Source of the DNA: an uncultured Methylophilaceae bacterium
GTDB lineage: Bacteria > Pseudomonadota > Gammaproteobacteria > Burkholderiales > Methylophilaceae
Direction of reading: 5' to 3'
Length of the DNA: 46,628 nucleotides
NCBI GenBank assembly: GCA_903863255.1
Contig: CAIPBJ010000087.1
Location: forward strand, 1-46,628
In this document: piece by piece, positions 32,198 through 41,363 of the stretch
Layout: each line of letters starts with the position of its first letter
Numbering within the stretch: the stretch's first letter is position 1
The notes under the pieces: model-generated
Told to the model about the DNA's origin: nothing
Seen by the model: only the letters and a program-made list of their open reading frames with translations
Database searches by the model: none
Made by a program: the position numbers and the translations under genes

Positions 32198-35032
32198 TTA
32201 TTCCATCGCCTGTTGGACAAAACCAATCTGTTCTTCGCTAAATTCCTTGTAATTGCGCTGCCATTCGGAGAGCTGCGTCACGCGAGTCACCTGAACGGCG
32301 GTGACCTTGAATTCCGGACAGTTGGTCGCCCAGTCGGAGTTATCGGTCGTGATGACGTTCGCACCGGATTCTGGATGATGGAACGTCGTGTAGATCACGC
32401 CAGGCTGCACACGCTCAGTGATCTTGGCACGCAACACTGTCTCGCCTGCACGGCTGTTGATCCCGACCCAATCCCCGTTTCTAATTCCGCGTTCCTCAGC
32501 GTCGTGAGGATGGATTTCAACCAAGTCTTCAGGGTGCCATGACACGTTATTGGTACGGCGTGTTTGTGCGCCCACGTTGTATTGGGAAAGTATCCTGCCG
32601 GTAGTCAGGATCAGCGGATACCTTGCATTCACTTTTTCCGTCGTAGCCACATACTGGGTGATGAAGAATTTACCCTTGCCACGAACGAACTCATCGATAT
32701 GCATTGTAGGCGTACCCTCTGGATGCTCTTCATTGCAAGGCCATTGAACGCTGCCGAGCCTATCGAGCTTCTCAAAACTGACACCCTCGAACGTTGGCGT
32801 GAGCTTCGCGATCTCATCCAGGATATCTGACGCATGCTTATAATGCATCGGGTAACCCAGAGCCGTTGAGAACTTCGCGGTGATCTCCCAGTCCTCGTAG
32901 CCATTCTTCGGGGTCATGACCCGACGCACAGGCGAGATTCTGCGTTCGGCATTGGTAAAGGTACCGCTCTTCTCAAGGAAGGAGGCACCTGGAAAGAAGA
33001 CATGGGCAAACATGGCGGTTTCGTTCAGGAAAAGATCCTGAACGATCACACACTCCATCGACTCCAGGGCGTGCGTCACATGCTGCGTATTCGGATCGGA
33101 TTGAGCGATGTCTTCGCCGACACAGTACAAACCTTTGAAACCGCCTTCGGTGGCAAGATCCAGCATATTCGGTATGCGCAAACCCGGATCGTTGCTCAAT
33201 GGCCTGCCCCAGGCTTCTTCGAAGAGTTTTCTTGTTTCATCATCCGACACATGACGATAGCCTGGGAATTCATGAGGCATGGAACCCATGTCACACGATC
33301 CCTGAACATTGTTCTGGCCTCGCAACGGGTTGACTCCCACGCCTTCCCTGCCTATGTTCGCCGTCGCCATCGCGAGATTGGCTATGCCCATCACCGTGGT
33401 CGAACCCTGGCTGTGCTCGGTGACACCCAGGCCATAATAGATCGCTGCATTGCCGCCCGTAGCAAACAATCGAGCAGCCGCACGTAGTTCACCGGCTGGT
33501 ACGCCCAGTTCGACTTCAAGTGCTTCAGGTGAGTTCTCTGGTTTTGCCGCGAAATCGCGCCAGGCAACATAGGAATCCCATTCGCAACGTTCACGAACGA
33601 AATCCTCTTTGACCAGGCCCTCCGTGACGATCACGTGCGACATCGCGGAGATGAGGGCCACGTTCGTACCGGGACGAAGTTTCAGATGAAAGTCCGCTTT
33701 GACGTGCGCCGTGGACACGAGATCGATGGAACGCGGATCCACAACGATGAGCTTGGCGCCCTCACGCAGACGACGTTTCATCATGGATCCGAAAACGGGA
33801 TGACCGTCAGTAGGATTGGCTCCCATGACCATGATCACATCCGATTTCATAACCGAATCGAAGGTCTGGGTGCCTGCCGACTCGCCCAAGGTCTGTTTGA
33901 GTCCATAGCCGGTCGGGGAATGGCAGACGCGAGCACAGGTATCCACGTTATTGCTTCCAAATACAGCACGTACCACTTTTTGCGTGACATAGACTTCTTC
34001 GTTGGTGCAACGTGAAGAAGTGATGGCACCGACCGAATCCTTGCCATATTTTTCCTGGATCCGCTTCATTTCGCTTGCCGCGTAATTGATCGCCTCATCC
34101 CAGGAAACCTCGGTCCAGGGATCAGAAATGCTCTTACGGATCATTGGTTTGGTTATGCGGTCCTTATGGGTCGCATAACCCCAGGCGAAACGTCCCTTGA
34201 CGCAGGAATGGCCATGGTTCGCGCCACCTTTCTTATCGGGCACCATGCGGATGACTTCCTCGCCCTTCATCTCGGCATTGAAAGAGCAACCCACCCCACA
34301 ATAAGCACAGGTAGTCGTAACAGAATGTTCCGGTACGCCATGTTCGACAACGGTTTTTTCGATCAGCGTGGCTGTCGGGCAGGCTTGCACACAGGCACCG
34401 CAGGAGACGCATTCCGAATCAAAGAAATTCCCGAAATTTCCAGCTGCAACTTTCGAATCAAAGCCTCGGCCCTGAATGGTCAGCGCAAAAGTGCCCTGAG
34501 TCTCTTCACATGCCCTCACGCATCGAGAGCATACGATGCATTTGGATGGGTCAAACTGGAAATAGGGATTCGAGACATCCTTTTCAGAACGGAGATGATT
34601 CTCTCCATCATAGCCGTAGCGCACCTCTCTCAAGCCAACCGCACCCGCCATATCCTGCAGTTCACAATCCCCGTTGGTGGCGCAGGTCAGGCAATCCAAA
34701 GGATGGTCGGAGATATAAAGCTCCATGACACCTTTTCTGATGTCAGCGAGCTTAGGGGTCTGGGTATGCACTTTCAGGCCTTCCGCAACCGGTGTCGTGC
34801 AGGAGGCAGGGTAACCGCGCCTTCCTTCAATTTCGACCAGGCAGAGACGACAGGAACCAAATGGTTCCAGGCTGTCCGTCGCACAAAGTTTCGGAACGCT
34901 GACCCCTGCGACCATCGCCGCATGCAGGATAGACGTTCCCTCGGCAACGCTGACCGAGGTACCGTCAATGTCGAGCGTTATGTTTTTAGCGGATTCCCTG
35001 GCAGGGGTTCCAAAATCCTTGTTACTGTCCAT
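32198..35032 (-). CDS. fdsA: NAD-dependent formate dehydrogenase alpha subunit, molybdenum or tungsten
   Basis: This catalytic subunit oxidises formate to CO2 in the soluble Fds complex. Residues 15-100 form an N-terminal [2Fe-2S] ferredoxin-like domain (GSCRLCLVEI). Then come [4Fe-4S] motifs CIVCSRCVRACEE and CVSCGACVQACPTATL, and the cofactor-linked cluster CAYCGVGCSF. The active-site ligand is Cys370 followed by His371 in TCARVCHSPTG, so this is the cysteine and not the selenocysteine form. A C-terminal MopB/aspartate-decarboxylase-like domain ends the 944 residues. AAGGAG lies before the ATG, and the fdsB stop is 16 bases upstream. Confidence 0.97.
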   Translation of the reverse strand: MDSNKDFGTPARESAKNITLDIDGTSVSVAEGTSILHAAMVAGVSVPKLCATDSLEPFGSCRLCLVEIEGRRGYPASCTTPVAEGLKVHTQTPKLADIRKGVMELYISDHPLDCLTCATNGDCELQDMAGAVGLREVRYGYDGENHLRSEKDVSNPYFQFDPSKCIVCSRCVRACEETQGTFALTIQGRGFDSKVAAGNFGNFFDSECVSCGACVQACPTATLIEKTVVEHGVPEHSVTTTCAYCGVGCSFNAEMKGEEVIRMVPDKKGGANHGHSCVKGRFAWGYATHKDRITKPMIRKSISDPWTEVSWDEAINYAASEMKRIQEKYGKDSVGAITSSRCTNEEVYVTQKVVRAVFGSNNVDTCARVCHSPTGYGLKQTLGESAGTQTFDSVMKSDVIMVMGANPTDGHPVFGSMMKRRLREGAKLIVVDPRSIDLVSTAHVKADFHLKLRPGTNVALISAMSHVIVTEGLVKEDFVRERCEWDSYVAWRDFAAKPENSPEALEVELGVPAGELRAAARLFATGGNAAIYYGLGVTEHSQGSTTVMGIANLAMATANIGREGVGVNPLRGQNNVQGSCDMGSMPHEFPGYRHVSDDETRKLFEEAWGRPLSNDPGLRIPNMLDLATEGGFKGLYCVGEDIAQSDPNTQHVTHALESMECVIVQDLFLNETAMFAHVFFPGASFLEKSGTFTNAERRISPVRRVMTPKNGYEDWEITAKFSTALGYPMHYKHASDILDEIAKLTPTFEGVSFEKLDRLGSVQWPCNEEHPEGTPTMHIDEFVRGKGKFFITQYVATTEKVNARYPLILTTGRILSQYNVGAQTRRTNNVSWHPEDLVEIHPHDAEERGIRNGDWVGINSRAGETVLRAKITERVQPGVIYTTFHHPESGANVITTDNSDWATNCPEFKVTAVQVTRVTQLSEWQRNYKEFSEEQIGFVQQAME

Positions 35033-35048
35033 GATGTGCTCCTTAATC

Positions 35049-36602
35049 CTAGGCTGCTTGTTCTTTCTTTACGAGACCGAAATCTTCCGGAAAATGATTG
35101 ATTGCACTTAAAACAGGATACGGCGTCATTCCGCCCAGCGCGCAGAGCGAACCATTCAGCATAGTGTCGCTCAAATCGCGAACCAGTTCGATGTTCCTGG
35201 TGGAATCCGTACCCGAAATAATTTTGTCCATAACCTCCACCCCGCGTGTCGACCCGATACGGCATGGGGTACATTTCCCGCAGGATTCTATTGCACAGAA
35301 TTCGAATGCATAACGCGCCATCTTTGCCATGTCGACCGTATCATCGAACGCAACGATTCCGCCATGACCCAGCACGGCCCAGATCTCAGTGAACTTCTCG
35401 TAATCAAGGGGTGTATCAAATTGCGACTCGGGCAGATAGGCTCCCAATGGACCACCGACCTGAACAGCCCGGATCGGGCGACCGGTCGCAGAACCGCCAC
35501 CGAAATCGTACAACAACTCCCTAAGCGTGATGCCGAATGCCTTCTCTACGAGACCGCATTGTTTGATATTCCCTGCCAATTGAATTGGCAAGGTTCCCCT
35601 CGATCGACCCATGCCGTAGTCTTTGTAGTAATCGGCACCTTTATCAAGAACGATCGGTATCGTCGCGAGGGAGATCACGTTATTCACCACCGTTGGTTTG
35701 CCAAAAAGCCCTTCGATTGCCGGTAGAGGTGGCTTGAAACGTACTAGGCCACGCTTGCCTTCAAGGCTTTCCAGTAGCGATGTCTCTTCACCGCACACGT
35801 AAGCGCCCGCCCCAAGGCGCACTTCCAGGTCGAATGTCTTCCCGCTTCCCTGTATGTTGCGACCCAGCCAATTCGAGGCATAGGCATTCTTAATTGCCTG
35901 ATTGAGGGTTTCCATGGCATGAGGGTATTCCGACCTCAGGTAGATATAACCTTGTGTCGCGCCGACGGCCACGCCGGCGATGGTCATGCCCTCGATCAGG
36001 ACAAAAGGATCGCCTTCCATGATCATGCGGTCGGAATAGGTTCCCGAATCGCCTTCATCCGCATTGCAAACGATGTATTTTTGATCCGACTGGCACTCCA
36101 TGACGGTTTTCCATTTGATACCCGTAGGAAATGCCGCCCCGCCCCGCCCTCTCAGACCGGAATCGGTTACCTGCTTCACGATATCGGCTCCAGACATGGC
36201 CAAGGCATTCTTCAACCCATTGAAGCCGTCATGAGACATGTAGTCATCGATTGAGACAGGGTCGACCACACCCATCCGGGCAAAGGTCAACCTTTCCTGT
36301 TTCTTAAGCCAGGACAATTCCTCAGTCAAGCCCAAGCGAAGGGCATGGGCGCCACCTTCAAGGAAGTTATTGTCAAACAGCGAAGCCACGTCACCAGGCA
36401 GAACCGGTCCGTAAGCCACTCGGCCTTCCGACGTCACCACCTCGACAAGCGGTTCCAGCCAATACATTCCCCTTGATCCATTCCTGACCACTTTAACGTC
36501 AAGGTTTCTGCTTGCGGCTTCCGCAAGAATCGTTTGAGCTGTCTTATCTGCACCCATCGACAGAGCGCTGGAATCTCGCGGGACGAAAACGGTATAACTC
36601 AT
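35049..36602 (-). CDS. fdsB: NAD-dependent formate dehydrogenase beta subunit (NuoF-like)
   Basis: FdsB carries FMN, the NAD site and a [4Fe-4S] cluster and reduces NAD+ with electrons from FdsA. The N-terminal 120 or so residues form a thioredoxin-like domain. The NuoF core has [36 protein letters not shown] (FMN), [19 protein letters not shown] (NAD) and the cluster motif [16 protein letters not shown]. The length is 517 residues. The start ATG overlaps the fdsG stop (ATGA) and has AAGGAG upstream. Confidence 0.97.
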   Translation of the reverse strand: MSYTVFVPRDSSALSMGADKTAQTILAEAASRNLDVKVVRNGSRGMYWLEPLVEVVTSEGRVAYGPVLPGDVASLFDNNFLEGGAHALRLGLTEELSWLKKQERLTFARMGVVDPVSIDDYMSHDGFNGLKNALAMSGADIVKQVTDSGLRGRGGAAFPTGIKWKTVMECQSDQKYIVCNADEGDSGTYSDRMIMEGDPFVLIEGMTIAGVAVGATQGYIYLRSEYPHAMETLNQAIKNAYASNWLGRNIQGSGKTFDLEVRLGAGAYVCGEETSLLESLEGKRGLVRFKPPLPAIEGLFGKPTVVNNVISLATIPIVLDKGADYYKDYGMGRSRGTLPIQLAGNIKQCGLVEKAFGITLRELLYDFGGGSATGRPIRAVQVGGPLGAYLPESQFDTPLDYEKFTEIWAVLGHGGIVAFDDTVDMAKMARYAFEFCAIESCGKCTPCRIGSTRGVEVMDKIISGTDSTRNIELVRDLSDTMLNGSLCALGGMTPYPVLSAINHFPEDFGLVKKEQAA

Positions 36603-37084
36603 ACTTTCTCCTTAACGGATTCAATGATCTCATCGATCCGTTTGACATTCACCCGTCCGTAGATCTGATCATCCATCATCACAGCAGGTGAAAGCGCGCA
36701 ATTACCAAGGCAGTAAACCGGTTCAAGACTGATCTCGCCATCGGAAGTGGTCTCGTGGTAATCCACGCCCAGTGAGCACTTGACATGCGTCTCAAGTTCT
36801 CCGCAACCCATCGATTGACAAGACTCGGCTCTGCAGATCTGCAGGATATGCTTGCCTGGCCGATGGGTCCTGAAATGGTGATAAAACGTAACGACGCCAT
36901 GGACTTCGGCAACGGAAAGGTTGAGCTCTCTTGAAATGGATGGATAAGTCGATTCCGGGATATAACCCATTTCATTCTGTATTTCATGAAGAAGAGGCAT
37001 TAATGCTCCAGGCACAGACTTGAAGGCGCCGATGATACTTTCTATCTTTGATAATTGATCCTTCGATACAATTTCTTCTTGCAC
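36599..37084 (-). CDS. fdsG: NAD-dependent formate dehydrogenase gamma subunit (NuoE-like)
   Basis: FdsG holds a [2Fe-2S] cluster in a thioredoxin-like fold and works with FdsB in electron transfer to NAD+. The family block [17 protein letters not shown] is followed by [14 protein letters not shown]. The cluster cysteines are in [11 protein letters not shown] and [11 protein letters not shown]. The length is 161 residues. The start is GTG with AAGGAG at good spacing. It is the first gene of the fds operon, 132 bases downstream of the enhancer-binding-protein gene on the same strand. Confidence 0.96.
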   Translation of the reverse strand: MQEEIVSKDQLSKIESIIGAFKSVPGALMPLLHEIQNEMGYIPESTYPSISRELNLSVAEVHGVVTFYHHFRTHRPGKHILQICRAESCQSMGCGELETHVKCSLGVDYHETTSDGEISLEPVYCLGNCALSPAVMMDDQIYGRVNVKRIDEIIESVKEKV

Positions 37085-37145
37085 AACGTCTCCTTGAACG
37101 AATTATAGGGTCCATGCAAACCCTCAGTTGCTATCTATTTCATAA

Positions 37146-37173
37146 TTGTATCAAGCATTATTCTATTTGTATC
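37146..37173 (-). promoter_or_regulatory. direct GATACAA repeats upstream of fdsG
   Basis: On the minus strand GATACAA occurs twice, with starts 21 bases apart, or two helical turns, 62-90 bases before the fdsG GTG. This spacing suits a dimeric activator contacting one DNA face. A TTGACA lies just upstream but no matching -10 was found, and no sigma-54 element is present here. Confidence 0.4.
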
Positions 37174-37216
37174 CTGTCAACCTTATCAAAACCGACGAAT
37201 TTATAAGGAATTGCGC

Positions 37217-39151
37217 TTATCTTAATCCAAGCCGTTTTGATTTTCTGTACACCGTAGCTCGGCTAATACCCAATTCATTGGCTACGGCCGTCATATTGCC
37301 GTGATGCAACTCCATCGCCTGCTTGATCAGGATCGCTTCGGCACTGGCAAAATTTGTCACTTCCATGTAAGCATTTCGTTCACGACCGTCCGATTCCAGT
37401 CGTACGTCGTCGAATTCCTCCATGAAATCTTCCGGCAGATGCACCGTCTCGATCACATCCCCATCCAGAAAAATGACGGATGAACGTAAGACATTAAACA
37501 ACTGACGGACGTTCCCTCGCCACTCGTGTTTTTTCATCAACTGCATGACTTCGGGATGAATGCTTACCTCGGGCTTGTTGAGTTTGTCTTTCAGGATGAG
37601 CTTTATCAGCTTCTCGATATCGGTCCTGTCCCGCAGGGCAGGAAGGGAGAGACGAAGCCCATTCAGTCTGTAATAGAGGTCTTCACGGAATTCGCCTTTA
37701 GCCACTTTTTGTTTCAATCGGCAGTTTGTGGCCGAGATGATGGCAATATCCACCGGGATCGATTTTGAACCACCGAGCGGAATCACCTCCCTCTCCTGGA
37801 TCACCCGAAGCAACCTGGCCTGAAGCGCCAACGGCATCTCCCCTACCTCATCGAGGAAAAGCGTCCCGCCATGAGCCTGCTGCACGCGCCCCATCGCCCC
37901 CCTTCGCTTGGACCCGGTAAACGCACCTTCTTCATGACCAAACAATTCCGATTCGATCAGCCCCTCAGGTATGGCCGCGCAATTGATGGCAACAAAGGCA
38001 CCGTGCTTTCTCGTGCCGGACTGGTGGATCGCCTTTGCAAACAACTCTTTTCCAGTCCCCGTTTCTCCCTCGATCAGAATGGGGATATCGTGTCCAATCG
38101 ATAATTTTGCCCGTTCTATCGTTTTTCGAATGGCCGCATCCCCATGATCCAGCATATCCAAAGGTTCGGTTTCTGCTCTAACTGGCCTCGGCGGGAGTGA
38201 TTCATAGGACTTCGCACTGAATAAGGTGTAAGGTCCGGGGTCGGCCTTGACGTAAAGCTTCAGTCCATTTTTAAGTGCCAAGGTCGTACTTACCGAAAGC
38301 GAACGCTTTCTTATCGTATCCAGAAAGATACTGATGGATATACCAAAGATCGCGCTGAAATCCATCCCGATGTAATTGTGTCCATTTAGACCCAGCTGAA
38401 AGGCACCGCTTCGGTTGGCAGCCAGCAATTTTCCGTCGGGAGAGAACGTGGCAATCCCTTCCCACAGGGTACCGATGAACTCAATCCGGCTGTGAAAGCG
38501 AACGATGATGTCCTTGGTGAAGTTGACGTTGAACAATCGATTCTCAATCATTTGGGCCGACATTCTGACCAAGGCCATCGTATGCTCCTGAGGCTGGCGG
38601 TGATCGCCAGACAAGTCCAACACACCGATGACATTACCGTGCGGATCGGAGATAGGCGCCGCGGAACAGTTCAGGAATGCGTTGCGCTCGAAATAATGTT
38701 CCCCACCCATGACAAAAACGGGGGTCTTTTCGACGAGTGCCGTGCCTATCGCATTGGTTCCCGTAAGCTCCTCTTTCCAAGAAACACCTGGCTGCAAGGC
38801 GACCCGCTGCGCTTTAGTCATAAAGTCGGGATCACCCATGGCATGCAAAATAGTCCCTTCTGCATCACTTAAGATCACCATGCTTTGCGTCCCGAGTATA
38901 TGCGAGGAAAGGTTCTCCATTTCCGCCTGAGACTGGGTCAGCAACTGCCCGTTCTTTTCCTTGAGTTCGCTTAGCACCCTGCTGTCCGCCGGCTCCAGAT
39001 CCGCCCCCAGATCAACGGCCAAGCCGGTTTTTAGGCAACGTTCCCATGATCGGTAGATGGATTCCGGCAACAGTCCATCCGGAACTTCCCCCTTGCCCAG
39101 GAAGAGTTCGCGTGCATTTCGTATGCGGTTTAGGTAATTTGGCTGTTTCAC
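37217..39151 (-). CDS. sigma-54-dependent transcriptional activator, AcoR-like
   Basis: This is a bacterial enhancer-binding protein of 644 residues. The N-terminal half starts with ESIYRSWERCLKTGL and a GAF domain with GTNAIGTALVEKTPVFVMGGEHY, as in AcoR and DhaR, followed by a PAS-like segment. The AAA+ domain has Walker A EGETGTGKELFAKAIH, the sigma-54 contact loop GAFTGS (usually GAFTGA) and Walker B GGTLFLDEVGEMP. The C-terminal Fis-type helix-turn-helix is MTAVANELGISRATVYRKSKRLGL. The GTG start at 39151 has GGAGA at good spacing; the frame is open to a TTG at 39217. It probably activates the divergent aldehyde dehydrogenase gene, which has a sigma-54 promoter. Confidence 0.92.
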   Translation of the reverse strand: MKQPNYLNRIRNARELFLGKGEVPDGLLPESIYRSWERCLKTGLAVDLGADLEPADSRVLSELKEKNGQLLTQSQAEMENLSSHILGTQSMVILSDAEGTILHAMGDPDFMTKAQRVALQPGVSWKEELTGTNAIGTALVEKTPVFVMGGEHYFERNAFLNCSAAPISDPHGNVIGVLDLSGDHRQPQEHTMALVRMSAQMIENRLFNVNFTKDIIVRFHSRIEFIGTLWEGIATFSPDGKLLAANRSGAFQLGLNGHNYIGMDFSAIFGISISIFLDTIRKRSLSVSTTLALKNGLKLYVKADPGPYTLFSAKSYESLPPRPVRAETEPLDMLDHGDAAIRKTIERAKLSIGHDIPILIEGETGTGKELFAKAIHQSGTRKHGAFVAINCAAIPEGLIESELFGHEEGAFTGSKRRGAMGRVQQAHGGTLFLDEVGEMPLALQARLLRVIQEREVIPLGGSKSIPVDIAIISATNCRLKQKVAKGEFREDLYYRLNGLRLSLPALRDRTDIEKLIKLILKDKLNKPEVSIHPEVMQLMKKHEWRGNVRQLFNVLRSSVIFLDGDVIETVHLPEDFMEEFDDVRLESDGRERNAYMEVTNFASAEAILIKQAMELHHGNMTAVANELGISRATVYRKSKRLGLR

Positions 39152-39217
39152 TGCTTTCTCCTGCTGCTTCACTTTGAGAAAAATAAGCGTCTCATTTTGA
39201 GAATATTGTAATACCAA

Positions 39218-39258
39218 ACATCATGACAAGGTGAAATATTCATTAATAATCATGATGT
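39218..39258. promoter_or_regulatory. inverted repeat, candidate activator site upstream of the sigma-54 promoter
   Basis: ACATCATGA (39218-39226) and TCATGATGT (39250-39258) are perfect inverted 9-mers with starts 32 bases apart, about three helical turns. They lie between the activator gene and the sigma-54 promoter. Each contains TCATGA, itself a palindrome. This is the best candidate for the upstream activating sequence of the divergent regulator. Confidence 0.55.
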
Positions 39259-39275
39259 AATTCTGATAGTGAATT

Positions 39276-39293
39276 CAGGCATGTTTTCTGCTA
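39276..39293 (+). promoter_or_regulatory. sigma-54 (-24/-12) promoter of the aldehyde dehydrogenase gene
   Basis: AGGCATGTTTTCTGCT matches the -24/-12 consensus, with GG (39278-39279) and GC (39290-39291) exactly 10 bases apart. Transcription would start near 39303, about 70 bases before the aldehyde dehydrogenase ATG. A sigma-54 activator is encoded divergently. The call rests on spacing, motif and context. Confidence 0.7.
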
Positions 39294-39375
39294 TGTTATA
39301 GCACGCTAAAGTGTTTGCTGATGCAGGCACAATAAAAGTGATAATAACCATGATCAATTATTCGGGAGTGATGTA

Positions 39376-40896
39376 ATGAGTATAGAAAGCTTGAAGAATC
39401 TGGGTGTAACCATCCCATACAAGGCAAAATACGAGAACTTTATCGGGGGGAAATGGGTTCCTCCTGTCAAGGGTGAGTACTTTGATGTCATATCGCCAAT
39501 CACAGGTAAACCTTACACGAAGGCACCCCGTTCAAGTGCTGAAGATGTGGAATTGGCATTGGATGCCGCCCATGCTGCGGCAGGGGCCTGGGGACGTACG
39601 CCTGCAGCTGAGCGGGCCAATATCCTAAATAAGATCGCTGACCGAATCGAGGCTAACCTGCATTTGATCGCCACTGCTGAGACAGTCGATAACGGCAAGC
39701 CAATCCGCGAAACCGTCAATGCCGACATTCCTTTGGCCGTTGATCACTTCCGTTATTTCGCAGGTTGCATCCGCGCACAGGAAGGTAGCTTGAGCGAACT
39801 GGATGAAAACACCGTCGCATACCATTTCCACGAGCCAATCGGCGTAGTGGGCCAGATCATTCCCTGGAACTTCCCGATCCTGATGGCAGCATGGAAACTG
39901 GCTCCGGCTCTGGCTGCAGGTAACGCTGTGGTTTTGAAGCCAGCAGAATTCACACCGATCAGCCTGCTTATCCTGACAGAAGTGATTGCAGACCTGGTTC
40001 CGCCAGGTGTCATGAACATCGTGAACGGCTATGGCCGTGAAGTGGGCTCCCCACTTGCAAACAGCAAGCGCATAGGCAAGATCGCCTTCACAGGATCGAC
40101 CGCAACGGGCCGGGTCATTGCCCAGGCTGCGGCAAGCAATCTCATTCCTGCCACGTTGGAACTCGGTGGAAAATCGCCCAATATCTTCTTTGAAGACATC
40201 GCCGACGCTGACGACGACTTCTTTGACAAGGCGATCGAGGGCCTGGTCCTTTTCGCGTTCAACCAGGGCGAAGTGTGTACCTGCCCATCACGCGCACTCA
40301 TCCAGGAATCCATTTATGACAGGTTCATGGAACGCTGCCTTGAACGCGTCAAGGCGATCAAGCAAGGCAACCCACTGGATCCAAACACGATGATTGGCGC
40401 ACAAGCTTCCCAGGATCAAATCAACAAGATCATGTCTTATATGGATATTGGAAGACAAGAAGGTGCAGAAGTCCTCATCGGTGGCGAACGCAATCACCTG
40501 ACAGGCGACCTGGCTGACGGCTACTACGTCAAACCGACCCTCTTCAAGGGCCACAACAAAATGCGCATCTTCCAGGAAGAGATCTTTGGACCCGTATTGG
40601 CCGTCACGACATTCAAGGACGAAGCGGATGCACTTGCCATCGCCAACGATACGATCTTCGGTCTTGGCGCAGGGGTCTGGAGCCGAAATGGCAACCTTGC
40701 ATACAGAATGGGTCGTGGCATCAAGGCTGGTCGTGTATGGACGAACTGTTACCACGCTTACCCTGCCCATGCTGCTTTCGGTGGATACAAGGAATCCGGT
40801 ATCGGTCGTGAGAACCATAAGATGATGCTAGACCATTACCAACAAACCAAGAATCTGCTGGTAAGTTACAGTCCCAAGAAGCTCGGATTCTTCTAA
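39376..40896 (+). CDS. NAD-dependent aldehyde dehydrogenase, ExaC/AldB type
   Basis: This 506-residue cytoplasmic enzyme oxidises aldehydes to acids with NAD(P)+. It belongs to the ExaC/AcoD/AldB branch, shown by [19 protein letters not shown] at the N-terminus, the cofactor segment [20 protein letters not shown], catalytic Glu in [10 protein letters not shown] and catalytic Cys301 in [13 protein letters not shown]. The C-terminus [19 protein letters not shown] is typical. Enzymes of this branch commonly act on acetaldehyde; the exact substrate here is not shown. GGGAG precedes the ATG. It is followed by a DUF779 gene, a common pairing, and preceded by a sigma-54 promoter. Confidence 0.95.
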   Translation: MSIESLKNLGVTIPYKAKYENFIGGKWVPPVKGEYFDVISPITGKPYTKAPRSSAEDVELALDAAHAAAGAWGRTPAAERANILNKIADRIEANLHLIATAETVDNGKPIRETVNADIPLAVDHFRYFAGCIRAQEGSLSELDENTVAYHFHEPIGVVGQIIPWNFPILMAAWKLAPALAAGNAVVLKPAEFTPISLLILTEVIADLVPPGVMNIVNGYGREVGSPLANSKRIGKIAFTGSTATGRVIAQAAASNLIPATLELGGKSPNIFFEDIADADDDFFDKAIEGLVLFAFNQGEVCTCPSRALIQESIYDRFMERCLERVKAIKQGNPLDPNTMIGAQASQDQINKIMSYMDIGRQEGAEVLIGGERNHLTGDLADGYYVKPTLFKGHNKMRIFQEEIFGPVLAVTTFKDEADALAIANDTIFGLGAGVWSRNGNLAYRMGRGIKAGRVWTNCYHAYPAHAAFGGYKESGIGRENHKMMLDHYQQTKNLLVSYSPKKLGFF

Positions 40897-40930
40897 ATTT
40901 GAATTAGAAGGTTTTCGAAGTTAATATAAT

Positions 40931-40952
40931 GAGGCGGGATGATTCCCGCCTC
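40931..40952 (+). terminator. strong GC hairpin between aldehyde dehydrogenase and DUF779 genes
   Basis: GAGGCGGGA and TCCCGCCTC form a perfect 9-bp stem with a TGAT loop, followed by TTATAAATTTAA and not a full T-tract. It may act as a leaky terminator or an mRNA-stabilising stem that sets unequal expression of the two genes. Confidence 0.55.
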
Positions 40953-40972
40953 TTATAAATTTAAGGATAAAA

Positions 40973-41344
40973 ATGTCTGCTCGAGTCTCTGCCACTGCCA
41001 GCGCCATTGAATTGATCAATAAACTGACGGCCCAGTATGGTCCAATCCTGTTTTTTCAATCCGGGGGCTGTTGTGAAGGAAGCGTTCCCCTTTGCATGCC
41101 TGAAAATGAATTTCATGTCAGCCCATCCGACGTGAAAGTGGGTGAACTGGCGGGTGCGAAGTTTTATATGGGACACAGCCATTTTCAATTCTCGGAACAC
41201 ACGCACACGATCCTGGATGCCGTTCCCGGATCAAGCGGGTCATTCTCGATCGACTGCGGCACAGGCATGGCTTTCATCACACGCGGACGACTCTTTACCG
41301 ATGAGGAATGGGCGAATCTGCCGCCTCTCGAAACAACCAACTAG
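40973..41344 (+). CDS. DUF779 family protein
   Basis: This 123-residue protein matches DUF779: FFQSGGCCEGSVPLCMP near the N-terminus with a paired-Cys motif, FYMGHSHFQFSEHTHTILDAVPG, and SIDCGTGMAFITRGRLFTDEEW near the C-terminus. The several conserved Cys and His residues suggest metal or redox chemistry, but no activity is established. The family is very often beside ExaC/AldB-type aldehyde dehydrogenases, as here, so a helper role in aldehyde oxidation is likely by association. AAGGA lies before the ATG. Confidence 0.88.
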   Translation: MSARVSATASAIELINKLTAQYGPILFFQSGGCCEGSVPLCMPENEFHVSPSDVKVGELAGAKFYMGHSHFQFSEHTHTILDAVPGSSGSFSIDCGTGMAFITRGRLFTDEEWANLPPLETTN

Positions 41345-41363
41345 CTTAGCAAACGGCTGCGAA

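Noticed and set aside
33917-33930. Possible selenocysteine at the FdsA active site
   Set aside because: The codon at the ligand position is TGC (cysteine), not TGA, and the frame needs no recoding.
34166-35101. A 311-codon open frame on the plus strand opposite fdsA
   Set aside because: It lies wholly antisense to well-supported fdsA and the end of fdsB, has no ribosome binding site or family features, and is a codon-bias shadow.
37085-37216. Sigma-54 promoter upstream of fdsG
   Set aside because: Every GG on the minus strand was checked for GC ten bases later and none was found; a TATAAT near 37102 lies too close to the ribosome binding site to be a normal promoter.
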